41,834 nt of DNA from Verrucomicrobiota bacterium (GTDB taxonomy: Bacteria; Verrucomicrobiota; Verrucomicrobiia; Limisphaerales; DSYF01): contig JALOTZ010000031.1 of NCBI GenBank assembly GCA_025457615.1, positions 1 to 41,834 of the forward strand, read 5' to 3'. Each line of letters begins with the position of its first letter. Within the stretch, counting starts at the first letter, position 1. Position numbers and translations under genes: made by a program. Positions 27,401 through 35,703 of this stretch are shown here, one piece after another. A model generated the notes under the pieces. It was not told the origin of the DNA, made no database searches, and saw nothing but the letters and a program-made list of their open reading frames with translations.

Positions 27401-28049
27401 CAGCTCCAATGACCATTTCCTCTTTGTCACGGACCAGTTGCTGGGCAGCGCCACCACCGCCGCTCCGTGGGCCAAGTCCGGCCTGATCGCCGTGAGCGCA
27501 AGCAAGCCCTACATGGCGGCGGAGGGCGCCAATAATTACGCCACCTGGAACAACGCCCCGGCCGGGGCCACCCTCACCAAAGCCTCCTCCAGCTCCGGCG
27601 TCCTGGAAGGCACCCTCGACCTCACCGCAGCCTTCGGGGCACTGCCCGAAGTGGTGTACGTCGCTGCCGCCGCCTACGCGACGGCGGATGGGGGGAACCT
27701 GGTCGGCATCGCACCCGCCGGCAGCGGCCCCCATCTGGATCCCGGCGAGTTCCTCGCCCTGCCCCTGATCGCGTTCAAGGATGACAACGGGGAGGGTCTG
27801 TACGACCGTCTGGATCCCGGCCTGGATTTCCGGATTGAATCGACCGGGGCGGAGGGCAACGGCTTGCGCTTCTCCTTCGCCTGCGTGCCGGGTCGGAGCT
27901 ATCGCGTGGTTTACCGCGAATCCCTGACGAATTCCTGGTCCGTGCTGGCCGGGAGCACCCAGACCGCGACCGGGGTGCAGACCACGCTCAATGTCACCAA
28001 CACCCCGGGCACACCCGTGAGGTTCTATCGTGTCGAACTGCTGCCGTGA
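24459..28049 (+). CDS. secreted GH57 glycoside hydrolase with CBM25-like and FN3 domains
   Basis: A 1196-residue protein. The ATG at 24459 has GGAGGA 6 bp upstream and begins a clear signal peptide (MKHPVIQLLVIVGACLAAPT, cut near QAA), so the longer open frame is not used. The GH57 domain starts with YHWHLHQP; the probable nucleophile is E227 in GFWPIEAAFS and the acid/base D371 in LLAHDGDNAWGGG. After it come a CBM25-like starch-binding domain (about 745-845, HLGWNAWNPVV), a fibronectin type III domain (about 850-935), a beta-rich domain, and a terminal module ending FYRVELLP. GH57 enzymes include alpha-amylases, amylopullulanases and branching enzymes; the CBM25 favours starch breakdown. 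It heads the plus-strand set. Confidence 0.9.
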   Translation: MKHPVIQLLVIVGACLAAPTQAASTAVHLTYHWHLHQPIYWPETNRFSPQTNRYQFAADSIWLKTTNGGNFYPGSTDKHPRNALVSGDGGEFDSVFDKADRVAAYQYRGKDSIDTIRTSHPDGGASVSYSGALQENIGSLGRANSYGYGSGWNSGYTTARGSSADYRTTSSHPRADMVGMTYHHAFGPLLPKSVLRKEIQIFKEIWWKSWGGNPNKSDHSKGFWPIEAAFSRHMIPVLVEEGYQWSIVANSHLARTCTNYLDVAIKGTSGWNIDPPNRADQLGPSVPANQWWSGQIDGRGGAFPAPFAYQAHRVKHVNPETGVESFITVVPMCDLLSYMNGFSPMGTGEIDAHIAPFNNPAQPSLVLLAHDGDNAWGGGYDYYMVSVKDLFRDAANNGYRPTTIQQFLTDHPAPAGDVVHVEDGAWVNAANDWGHPQFVNWLYPPTRPSSDPAYNGQDPRTWYDLETPGWTEDWRNWAVLIAGANYCETAEQITVSTGGSVQAYKIQEPVQTSGVNNNPNAAEQAWHFYLGGLDSGFMYYGDSLDDEVKQTLAVNRAASFASSVIGSGALDQTPPTVFKPQRFPWNPGGKGWGQLTGYQPVGFDGQPPYSADFHIWTHVFDVSGTTNVTLYVRADVDGVNPLGSHQNETYAGGSEVGAWVALPMNKRTVPTGNVTGNPNISFFLTPQAIADYYWAKVTGYTNVLLDYYVQATDSKGNTHKSDIQHVWVDSGSGSSSGGGNTNACDGRVCIAPAPAVQGNPVNIYYSPAGGPLAGAPQVYLHLGWNAWNPVVSPDAAMTLNAPSNRWEITVNAPANATQLDCVFNNGGSTWDNNSGADWHFAVTTNSSPQSPAQPTGLTATAVSSNQINLAWSAAYGATGYVVSRGGSPISSTALTSYSDTGLQPNTPYCYTVTATNAVGSSSPSSSACATTPSGTLTNYPPFVMDGAADFAGYRLSTNSPQLYAAVRGSKLYVACQSAANGSSNDHFLFVTDQLLGSATTAAPWAKSGLIAVSASKPYMAAEGANNYATWNNAPAGATLTKASSSSGVLEGTLDLTAAFGALPEVVYVAAAAYATADGGNLVGIAPAGSGPHLDPGEFLALPLIAFKDDNGEGLYDRLDPGLDFRIESTGAEGNGLRFSFACVPGRSYRVVYRESLTNSWSVLAGSTQTATGVQTTLNVTNTPGTPVRFYRVELLP

Positions 28050-28104
28050 AGCGGCTTGGTTCCCCCTTCAGCTTCATCGACCAACCCTAGTGAAAGGCAA
28101 ACGC

Positions 28105-29553
28105 ATGACTCGAATCCAAAATGCGATGGCGATCGCCCTCCCCACCTCTTGCTGGAACCGACCTGAGAAAGCCACCCCCTGGAGTTCACAGATCCTCCCC
28201 CTGGTTCTGGCCACGGTCCTCCTGAGCGCCGCTGGACTGCGCGCCGACGAACGGGATTACTCGGTCCTGTCCGCCCGCCCCACCCCCGACTGGCTGCGCG
28301 AGAGTGTCCTCTACGAGATTTACACCCGCAGCTTCTCGCCGGAGGGCACCTTTGACGGCGTCACCGCCAAGCTGGACGAACTCAAAGCGTTGGGCGTGGA
28401 TGTGCTCTGGCTGATGCCCATTCATCCCTGTGGCGAGAAGAACAAGAAAGGCTCCATCGGCAGCCCGTATGCCGTGCGTGACTACCTGGCCGTGGACCCG
28501 GCGTACGGAACCCTCCACGACTTCAAACGCCTCGTGCGCGAGGCCCATCAGCGGAACCTCAAGGTCATCATCGATATCGTGGCCAATCACACAGCATGGG
28601 ACAGCGTCCTGATGAAGCACCCGGACTACTACGACCAGGATGAGCAGGGAAACATCATCCCGCCCAATCCGGACTGGAAGGACGTGGCGTCCCTGAATTA
28701 CTCCAACCCGGCGCTGCGCCGCTACATGATCGACATGCTGAAGTACTGGGTGAAAGACGCCGGCGTGGATGGCTTCCGGTGCGACGTGGCGTTCGAGGTG
28801 CCGACGGATTTCTGGGAGGAGGCCCGGGCGGAGCTGGAGGCGGTGAATCCGGACGTGTTCATGCTCGCCGAGGCCAGCCATCCGGACCTGTTGCTTCAGG
28901 CGTTCGACCTGGATTACTCGTGGCCGCTGCACGGCACCCTGAACGAGGTGCTGCTCCAGGGAGCGCCGGCGTCCCGGCTGCGAGCCAGTTGGGAGGACAG
29001 CCGACGACGATTCCCGAAGGGATCGCTGCACCTGCGGATTTCCGACAATCACGACGAGGCGCGGGCGGTGGCCCGTTTCGGTATCCAGGGCGCTCTCGCC
29101 GCCCAGGTGCTCATGCTGACGATGGACGGAGTGCCGCTGTTCTACAACGGCATGGAAGTGGGCGACGCCACCGAATCCGGGGCGCCGGCCCTGTTCGAAA
29201 AGCTGCCCGTGTTCTGGGCCCCCAAGGAACGCCCTCCGCTGCGCGACATCTATACCGGCTTGATCAACCTCCGCCGGTCGCACCCCGCCTTCACCAACGA
29301 CCGGGTCATCTGGCTCGAGAATTCGCAACCCGCCGACCTGGTGACTTTCATGCGGTTGGACAAAAACAACGAGTTCGTCGTGGTCATCAATTTCTCCAGC
29401 CGCCCGGTGGTCGGGTCCGTCAAGGTGTTGAATGCCGAGGGATTCAAACCGTGGAAGATCGCCGGTCGTTCCGCGCCGGACCGCAATACTTTCCCGCTCT
29501 TCGAGTTAAACGGCTTTGGATGGGGGATTTACCATCGTCCAGTGCCGAAATGA
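28105..29553 (+). CDS. secreted GH13 alpha-amylase-family enzyme (complete catalytic triad)
   Basis: A 482-residue GH13 enzyme. The ATG at 28105 (AAAGG about 8 bp upstream) begins an extended signal region with a hydrophobic core (ILPLVLATVLLSAAGLRAD). The barrel follows: YEIYTRSFSPEGTF, region I DIVANHTAWD, nucleophile D227 in GFRCDVAF, acid/base E256 in MLAEAS, and N315-H316-D317 in SDNHDE. A short C-terminal beta domain ends the protein; the large C-terminal module of the neighbouring enzymes is absent. It lies 55 bp after the GH57 gene, in a likely operon. It is clearly a paralogue of the next gene, which has lost key residues. Exact substrate is unknown; maltooligosaccharides are plausible. 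Confidence 0.9.
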   Translation: MTRIQNAMAIALPTSCWNRPEKATPWSSQILPLVLATVLLSAAGLRADERDYSVLSARPTPDWLRESVLYEIYTRSFSPEGTFDGVTAKLDELKALGVDVLWLMPIHPCGEKNKKGSIGSPYAVRDYLAVDPAYGTLHDFKRLVREAHQRNLKVIIDIVANHTAWDSVLMKHPDYYDQDEQGNIIPPNPDWKDVASLNYSNPALRRYMIDMLKYWVKDAGVDGFRCDVAFEVPTDFWEEARAELEAVNPDVFMLAEASHPDLLLQAFDLDYSWPLHGTLNEVLLQGAPASRLRASWEDSRRRFPKGSLHLRISDNHDEARAVARFGIQGALAAQVLMLTMDGVPLFYNGMEVGDATESGAPALFEKLPVFWAPKERPPLRDIYTGLINLRRSHPAFTNDRVIWLENSQPADLVTFMRLDKNNEFVVVINFSSRPVVGSVKVLNAEGFKPWKIAGRSAPDRNTFPLFELNGFGWGIYHRPVPK

Positions 29554-29678
29554 CAGACAATCCCTCTCCGGGCAACCGGGCCAGCCCAGGATGGGATTTC
29601 AAGTTGCGATCCGCCGGAAAAGCTCGCAATGATGTGCGGTAGATATGCTGTGGAGTAAACCATAATCCCTGAATCACC

Positions 29679-31067
29679 ATGAATAAATCGCTCCAGATCG
29701 TTGGTAAAGTCCTCGCCGTGTTTGTGACTCTTCTGGTCGTCGCCGGTCCCGCCGCTCACGCCCAGACCCCCGCCCCGTCCGCCGCGCGGGTGGTCCCCGA
29801 GTGGTTGCGCCGCTCCGTGGCTTACCAGATTTTCCCGCGCAACTTCTCGGCGCAGGGCGATTTCAACGCCATCACCGCGCGACTCGACGAGCTCCACGAC
29901 TTCGGCGTGGACATCCTCTGGTTGATGCCGATTCACCCCATTGGCCAGGAGCGAAAGAAAGGATCCCTCGGCAGCCCCTATTCCGTGCGGGACTTCTACG
30001 CGATCAACCCCGACTACGGAACGGCGGCGGACCTGAAGCGCCTGGTGCAGGAGGCTCACCAGCGGGGCATGAAGGTCGCGCTGGACATTGCCGCCGGGCA
30101 CACCTCCTGGGACTGCGTGCTCATGGAGCATCCGGAATTCTACCAGAAGGATGACCAGGGGAGAATTGTGTCCCCGAATCCCGCCTGGACGGATGTGGCC
30201 GCGCTGGACTACGACAACCAAGGCCTGCGCCGCTACATGATCGATGTCCTGAAATACTGGGTGCGCGAATTCGACGTGGACGGTTTCCGATGCGATGTGG
30301 CGTTCACGGTTCCCACCGACTTCTGGGAGACCGCGCGGGCGGAACTGGCGTCGATGAACCCCGACGTCATCATGTTCGCGGACGCCAGCGCCAAGCCGGA
30401 ACTGCTGTCCAAGGCTTTCGACATGGACAATTCCTGGCCTCTGCTCTACGCGGTCAGCCGGGCGATCAACGGGCTTTCGACCGCGGAGTTTGTCGTCAAG
30501 TCATGGCAGAACACCCGTCAGCAGTTCCCCGCTGGCGCCCTGCACATGCGCTTCTCGGACAGCCAGCACGAGGTCCGGGCGGTGGCGCGTTTCGGCATTC
30601 AGGGCGCCCTCGCCGCCCAGGTGATGATGCTGGGTCTGGATGGCGTGCCCCTGTTCTACAACGGCATGGAGGTCGGGGATGCCGCTGAATCCGCCGACCC
30701 GGCGCTGTTCGAAAAACTGCCCGTGTTCTGGCAACCCGGGGGCCGGCCGGCGTTGCGCGAGATCTATCGCGATTTGATCAAGCTCCGCAAGGCGAGCCCC
30801 GCGTTCTGGAATGACGAGGTGACGTGGCTCACCAACGACGTCTCCGACCGGGTGGTCAGCTTCATGCGCCAGGAGGATAAGCAGGCCTTTGTCATGCTCG
30901 TCAGTTTCTCCAACCAGCCGGTCAAGGGCACCCTCGCGCTGTCCGACCCGGCAGGCTTTGAGCCAGTGAGCATCCGGGGAATGCCGGAACCCTCCAAGAA
31001 CCCCCTCCCGGAATTCCAGTTGGGGGCCTACGACTGGCAAATCTATCAGCGCGTCGCCTCCAAGTGA
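29679..31067 (+). CDS. GH13-like paralogue with degenerate active site (probable pseudoenzyme)
   Basis: A 462-residue protein with a signal peptide (VLAVFVTLLVVAGPAAHAQ). It aligns almost end to end with the preceding GH13 enzyme and keeps the fold (PYSVRDFYAINPDYG, FGIQGALAAQV, GVPLFYNGMEVGDA). The nucleophile D206 in GFRCDVAF is kept. Other key sites are changed: region I NH becomes G140-H141; the acid/base Glu is Asp235 (FADAS against LAEAS); and N-H-D of region IV becomes S295-Q296-H297. Two of three catalytic acids are therefore missing. The frame is intact and the changes are clustered at the active site, which suggests selection for a non-catalytic role such as glucan binding or sensing. 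A 125-bp gap precedes it, so it may have its own promoter. Confidence 0.88.
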   Translation: MNKSLQIVGKVLAVFVTLLVVAGPAAHAQTPAPSAARVVPEWLRRSVAYQIFPRNFSAQGDFNAITARLDELHDFGVDILWLMPIHPIGQERKKGSLGSPYSVRDFYAINPDYGTAADLKRLVQEAHQRGMKVALDIAAGHTSWDCVLMEHPEFYQKDDQGRIVSPNPAWTDVAALDYDNQGLRRYMIDVLKYWVREFDVDGFRCDVAFTVPTDFWETARAELASMNPDVIMFADASAKPELLSKAFDMDNSWPLLYAVSRAINGLSTAEFVVKSWQNTRQQFPAGALHMRFSDSQHEVRAVARFGIQGALAAQVMMLGLDGVPLFYNGMEVGDAAESADPALFEKLPVFWQPGGRPALREIYRDLIKLRKASPAFWNDEVTWLTNDVSDRVVSFMRQEDKQAFVMLVSFSNQPVKGTLALSDPAGFEPVSIRGMPEPSKNPLPEFQLGAYDWQIYQRVASK

Positions 31068-31087
31068 CCCGCCTGGCGCCGGGGACT

Positions 31088-31714
31088 TCAGCGCTTGAGA
31101 AACTTCACCACCGCTTCGGTGCGGGAATGGACGTGGAGTTTCTCGTACACCGTCCGCACATAGCTGCGCACGGTGTCGATGCTGATCTTCATGCGGTCGG
31201 CAATCTCCTTGTAAGCGTAACCCCCGGCGAGCTGATCGAGGAACTCCCGCTCCCCCGGCGTCAGCGCGTCCAGATCCGACTGGGGCTCGGACGGACCTGA
31301 AAAATACTGGACCACGCGGCGGGCCAGTTGCGGCGTCATCGGGGAACCGCCGCTGTTGACCTCGCGAATCGCCTCCAGCAGCCGCGCGGACGCCGTCCGC
31401 TTGAGCAGATAGCCGCTGGCCCCGGCCTTCAGGGACTTGAACAGCGAATCGCTATCCTCATAGACGGTGAGCATCAACACCTGCAGTTTGGGCAGCGCGG
31501 ACTTCAACTGACGCACACATTCCACACCGTCCATGCCCGGCAGGTTGATGTCCATCAACACCACATCCGGAACCTTCAACGGAATCTCTTTCACCGCGGT
31601 TTCCCCGTCCGCATACTCGCCGATGAGTTCCAGCGCCGGGGAACGGCGGATCAGGGCGCTGAGACTGGACCGGATTCCGTCGTTATCGTCCACAATGGAG
31701 ACTTTGATGGGCAT
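31088..31714 (-). CDS. NarL/LuxR-type response regulator
   Basis: A 208-residue two-component regulator. The receiver domain (1-120) has the acidic pair D9-D10, phospho-acceptor D55 in VVLMDINLPGMDG, T82 in MLTVYED and K104 in YLLKRTA. The C-terminal LuxR-type helix-turn-helix (about 145-208) shows LTPGEREFLDQLAGGYAYKEIADRM and the recognition helix SIDTVRSYVRTVYEKL. It lies 68 bp downstream of the sensor kinase gene and converges on the pseudo-amylase gene with a 20-bp gap. The likely targets are promoters of the surrounding glucan genes, from position only. Confidence 0.94.
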   Translation of the reverse strand: MPIKVSIVDDNDGIRSSLSALIRRSPALELIGEYADGETAVKEIPLKVPDVVLMDINLPGMDGVECVRQLKSALPKLQVLMLTVYEDSDSLFKSLKAGASGYLLKRTASARLLEAIREVNSGGSPMTPQLARRVVQYFSGPSEPQSDLDALTPGEREFLDQLAGGYAYKEIADRMKISIDTVRSYVRTVYEKLHVHSRTEAVVKFLKR

Positions 31715-31782
31715 GGTGTGCTAAGGGCGCCGCGGACGGCGTTCATGAATGGCCGAACAATCCATGGCGTTCAACCGCATGA

Positions 31783-33291
31783 TCATGCGTCGCCCCCGGG
31801 GGTCGCGGCGGGAATGGGGACCACGAGTTGGACCTGCGTGCCTTCCGGGGTGCTTTCCACGGTCAAGGTTCCACCGATGGCTTCGGCGCGCCGTTGCATG
31901 TTGGACAGCCCGTTGCCTCGATCCTTCCCCGGCTTCTGCCCGGCCTCGAACCCGTGGCCATCATCCCGCACCAGGAATTCCAGTGCCCCGGCCCTGGCTT
32001 TGGCCTCGACATGCACCTCCGACGCCTCCGAGTGCTTCAGCACATTGGTCAGGGCCTCCTTGATTATGAGGAACATGTTGTGCCGCAGATCGGGCGGCAA
32101 GGGCACGGCCGGCAGATCGGGCGGAAGATCCAGCCGGCACCGCGTGTGGCTGGCCTCGAACAGTTCGTTCGAAAAGTGCGCAATGTAGTCCACCAACCCC
32201 TGCAATGTGTCGCTGCCCGGGCGCACCGCCCAGACGATCTCCTCGAGGGATTGCACCGTCTGCGCCGCCGACTGCGAGATCTTCTCCGCCTGCGCGCGCG
32301 CCGACGTGGAGGCCGGGTCCTCGGTGCGAAGCTGGTCGCACAGCAAGGTGATGCGCGTCAGCGCCGAGCCAAGGTCGTCGTGCAAATCCTGGGCGATGCG
32401 GGACCGTTCGCGCTCGAGCGCATGCTCCTGTTCGGCCACCCGCAGTTGCTGCTGATACCGCCTGCGTTCCACCATGCGGACCCGGCCGGCAATCCCGCCC
32501 ACCACCACCAGCGCGGCCAGGGTCGTAAACCACCACGTCTGCCAGAACCGCACGACGACAAAGTCGCTGAACGACGTGGCAACCGCCATGTCGCTGAAGA
32601 TCCAGCCGTTCCCACCGCCCTCGTGCCGCAGGCGGATCTGGTCGAATGAGGCGTTGGCCTTGAACCTCGTGGTGAGCATCGCCGCCTGGCTCTCATCGGT
32701 CGCCCGCTGCTCGAGGTTGGGCCCCAGCCAGACCGTGACCAGGTCGTCTCCACCGGGAACATACTGAACCCGGAATACAATGGTCCGCGGCTCGTGATTG
32801 CGCGGCAGTTCATAAGGCCGCGACTCACCCAAGCCTGTCGGCTCCGGACGGGCGGAATTCAGATTGTATTCCCCGGGCAGTTTGTTCAAGGGTCCGAGCT
32901 CGGACGTGTGGAAGGCGGAGTAACCCCACGCCTCGGGCGCATTGCCCACCGCCAGCCGGAATTCGTCGCCCTCAAACAACTGAAAGCCCGCCAGATACTC
33001 CTCGTTCGCCACATCCGAGAGAGGATCCACCCGGAACCGGAAATACAGCGCGTCGCTGGCGGTGTCATCCCGCTTCAACACGCCCCCCAGCATATCGACA
33101 CCCCAACCGGTGTTGTGAATCACCCGCGGCTCCGGATCACTCCACACAACCACGGCGCCAGCCCGGCCCGACGAAGCCCAGAGAGCTAGAAGCAACAACA
33201 CCCACCCGGAAAGCCTGCCCGGGAACCGCCCGGTGAGGGCGCGGGAGCTGCATCCGGACGTCCAGGTCCCCTGACCCGGCGCACTCGGCAC
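31783..33291 (-). CDS. membrane sensor histidine kinase (HisKA_3 type) with large outer sensor domain
   Basis: A 502-residue kinase. A hydrophobic export segment (GWVLLLLALWASSGRAG) precedes a beta-rich domain of about 200 residues (ending FDQIRLRHEGGGNGWIFSDM) that should lie outside the membrane. A membrane span (WFTTLAALVVVGGIAG, about 250-268), the HisKA_3 dimerisation helix (RIAQDLHDDLGSAL, phospho-His near 304) and an HATPase domain (RDDGHGF, GNGLSNMQRRAEAIGG) follow. The outer domain resembles jelly-roll, lectin-like sandwiches in its pattern of strands and may read a glycan; this is inference. The frame is open to 33684, but that part carries a dispersed repeat. The GTG at 33291 with GGGTGGGG just upstream is my preferred start, not a certain one. 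Confidence 0.85.
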   Translation of the reverse strand: MPSAPGQGTWTSGCSSRALTGRFPGRLSGWVLLLLALWASSGRAGAVVVWSDPEPRVIHNTGWGVDMLGGVLKRDDTASDALYFRFRVDPLSDVANEEYLAGFQLFEGDEFRLAVGNAPEAWGYSAFHTSELGPLNKLPGEYNLNSARPEPTGLGESRPYELPRNHEPRTIVFRVQYVPGGDDLVTVWLGPNLEQRATDESQAAMLTTRFKANASFDQIRLRHEGGGNGWIFSDMAVATSFSDFVVVRFWQTWWFTTLAALVVVGGIAGRVRMVERRRYQQQLRVAEQEHALERERSRIAQDLHDDLGSALTRITLLCDQLRTEDPASTSARAQAEKISQSAAQTVQSLEEIVWAVRPGSDTLQGLVDYIAHFSNELFEASHTRCRLDLPPDLPAVPLPPDLRHNMFLIIKEALTNVLKHSEASEVHVEAKARAGALEFLVRDDGHGFEAGQKPGKDRGNGLSNMQRRAEAIGGTLTVESTPEGTQVQLVVPIPAATPGGDA

Positions 33292-33327
33292 ATGATCCCC
33301 ACCCGCGATGGCGGCATCGGGGAAGCT
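33287..33327 (+). repeat. dispersed repeat family 1, copy 3 (diverged)
   Basis: This 41-bp unit (starting GGCACATGATCCCCACCCGC) matches copy 2 at 30 of 41 positions without gaps. It overlaps the proposed start of the kinase gene on the opposite strand. The rest of the 33292-33539 gap shows no gene. Confidence 0.45.
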
Positions 33328-33539
33328 GCCCCGGAGCCGACCCCCATCTCTCGCTTTGCCCTGATCGCGGATGACCTGATCAAGAGAAGGAGAAGGAAGT
33401 TCACGGTCACAAAGCGCGGCGGCCCGTGGACGGTGGCTTCCTCTCAACCCCGCAGCATCGAGAACGGTTGGGGAACGCCGGCTGTGCATGGGGCAAAGTA
33501 TGCACGGGCGCCAGGACGGAGACAAGCACCAGACCCCGC

Positions 33540-35531
33540 TCAAGATCCCGATCGAACCAGGGCCACAGCGGGAACCAGCACGCAGGCCTGCCTGGCGGGC
33601 AGCCGCAATCTGGCCCGGCCTTTTTGCACCGGCACCACCCCGAGATCTCCCAGCCGATCCGTCAGACCCGAGGCGACAGTCCAAGCCGGATGATCCAGTT
33701 CCAACTCGATCTCACGCTCCGCGGAGGCGTTGTTGATGGCCACCAGCACACTCTCATCCGCCGTCCTCCGCTCGAAGGCACACGCTTTGGCATCCGCGAA
33801 CAGGAACTTCTGCCGCCCCTGCCTCAAAGCCGGCAACTCGCGCCGCAGGGTCAGAAGCTTCCTGACATGGGCATGGATGGACTCCTGTGGGGCGGTCCGC
33901 CCGCTCGCTTCAAAAGCGTTCGAGGCGTCCCCCGGCCAGCCGCCCGGGAAGTCACGCCGGTTCTGGGGATCCCGCCCGCCGTTCATGCCGATCTCATCGC
34001 CATAGTAGATCAAGGGAGTGCCGCGCGTGGTCAGCAGGAACGTGAACGCCTGCCGCAAGCCATCCAGCGTCGCCCCCTCCTCCCCCATGAATCGCGGGAC
34101 ATCATGCAACCCCAGGAAGGTGACCAGCACGTCCGGATTGACGTAGTTGGTGTCTGCCGCCAGGGTCTGCGACAACCGGGTCATCGGCTGCCCCTTCACA
34201 AAAACATCCCGGATGGCGAAGTACATCGGGAAGTCAAACAAGGTGTCCACGCCGGAATCCACTCCGTCAAAACGTGCCCGCCCGCCTTGGAAGAACGAAA
34301 CCAGTTCCGGATCGCCGTCCAACAGCTCACCCAGAATGGTCAGGTCCGGATATTGCCGCTTCAGGGCGGACGTCCAACGTGCCCAATAACTGCGGGGCGC
34401 GTAGGGCAGCGTGTCCTGCCGCACCCCGTCCAGACCGGCCATGCCCACCCACCACAGGGAATTCTGGATCAAGTAACGCGACACCTCGGGATCGTTCTGG
34501 TTCAGATCGGGCAGGATGTCGATGAACCAGCCTTCGAGGGTGGACTTAAGTTTGTCAGCCGGCGGGTGGGCGGCCGCAGCCGTCCAGATCTGCCAACTGT
34601 TCGCCAGATGGTGGTCCGCACTCCCGTTGAACCAGGTCGGGGTGGGCGGGTTGGTCGCCCAGGGGTGATACGGCCCGGTGTGGTTGGCGACCTGGTCCTG
34701 CACCATCCGAAAGCCCTGCCCCCGCGCCGCGCGGCACAACTCCACCAGCTCCTCCATCGAGCCCAAATGCTCCTCCACCCCGTAAAAATCCACCGCCCCG
34801 TATCCATGATAGTCCGTCGAGGGCACGCCGTCGGGAGACAATCGATTGTCCGGCGTGTACTTCTCCCGCCGGTTCAGGTGGTTCACATTGTCATACCAGG
34901 GGGTCAACCAGAGGGTCGTGATCCCGAGATCGCGCAGGTAGGAAAGCCGATCTTGCACCCCCCGCAAATCGCCCCCGTGATAATGGCGCGGCTTGCTCCG
35001 ATCGAACAGACCCGGTGACTGCGGCGGATCGTCGTTCGAGGGGTCCCCGTTCGCGAACCGGTCCGGCATGATCAGGTACATCACGTCGTCGCTGGAGAAC
35101 CCCCGCGGGAGCCCTGTCTCACGGGCCGGTTCCATCAACTGGAAGGGAACCTTCACCTGTCCGGACCGCGTGAGGACCTCGATCTCCAGTTCCCCCGCCT
35201 TCGCCTTGGGCGTGATCTCGAGATCCGCGAACAGGTACTGGCCGGACTCGGCGCGACGGAGGTTGGACACCTTCACCCCCTTCGGGACCTTCAATCTGGC
35301 CTGGTGCAGGTGCTGGCCGGAGATCAGCAGGCGAACGGGGTTGAGCGTATGATCCAGCCACCAGCCCGGCGGCTCGACGCTCCGCACCGAGGGACTTTCG
35401 TCATCCGACTGCCGTGCCGCCAAGGCCAGACACACACCGGCGAGCGCCACCGGCACAAGCCAGCGCCACGCCTTGGGGGCGGATCCGCGATCCGCCACCC
35501 CGCCCTTCTTCCTCTGCCACAAACCACTCAT
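33540..35531 (-). CDS. GH13 cyclomaltodextrinase/neopullulanase-type enzyme, exported or membrane-anchored
   Basis: A 663-residue protein. The ATG at 35531 follows GGAG at about 11 bp. A basic N-terminus and one hydrophobic segment (WLVPVALAGVCLALAA) precede the N-terminal beta-sandwich domain of the cyclomaltodextrinase family (WWLDHTLNPVRLLISGQHL). The GH13 barrel has MYLIMPDRFANGD, DQVANHTG, D373 in GVRQD, E402 in ILGELLDG and D477 in GLHDVPRF; the C-terminal beta domain is complete. Such enzymes (SusA/neopullulanase type) cut cyclodextrins, pullulan or maltooligosaccharides; the hydrophobic N-terminus suggests a periplasmic place. It lies downstream of malQ on the same strand, 172 bp apart. 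Confidence 0.9.
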   Translation of the reverse strand: MSGLWQRKKGGVADRGSAPKAWRWLVPVALAGVCLALAARQSDDESPSVRSVEPPGWWLDHTLNPVRLLISGQHLHQARLKVPKGVKVSNLRRAESGQYLFADLEITPKAKAGELEIEVLTRSGQVKVPFQLMEPARETGLPRGFSSDDVMYLIMPDRFANGDPSNDDPPQSPGLFDRSKPRHYHGGDLRGVQDRLSYLRDLGITTLWLTPWYDNVNHLNRREKYTPDNRLSPDGVPSTDYHGYGAVDFYGVEEHLGSMEELVELCRAARGQGFRMVQDQVANHTGPYHPWATNPPTPTWFNGSADHHLANSWQIWTAAAAHPPADKLKSTLEGWFIDILPDLNQNDPEVSRYLIQNSLWWVGMAGLDGVRQDTLPYAPRSYWARWTSALKRQYPDLTILGELLDGDPELVSFFQGGRARFDGVDSGVDTLFDFPMYFAIRDVFVKGQPMTRLSQTLAADTNYVNPDVLVTFLGLHDVPRFMGEEGATLDGLRQAFTFLLTTRGTPLIYYGDEIGMNGGRDPQNRRDFPGGWPGDASNAFEASGRTAPQESIHAHVRKLLTLRRELPALRQGRQKFLFADAKACAFERRTADESVLVAINNASAEREIELELDHPAWTVASGLTDRLGDLGVVPVQKGRARLRLPARQACVLVPAVALVRSGS

Positions 35532-35703
35532 GATTGCTCTTGCTCCTGCCCGATCCGCTGACTCACCTCGACACGCGACCACGCCCGAGGAAACACCTCC
35601 CGGCCCCGCCAGCCCGGTCCGGTCGCCGCCAGGCAGCGATTGTCATTAACACACCTAAGCCCAACAATGCAAGAATGTGGGGAGGCATCGCGGAGAGGTC
35701 CTC

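Noticed and set aside
29604..29666. Inverted repeat TTGCGA/TCGCAA and -10-like boxes before the pseudo-amylase gene
   Set aside because: No -35 box with suitable spacing accompanies TATGCT (29644-29649) or CATAAT (29661-29666), and 6-bp arms 14 bp apart are expected by chance.
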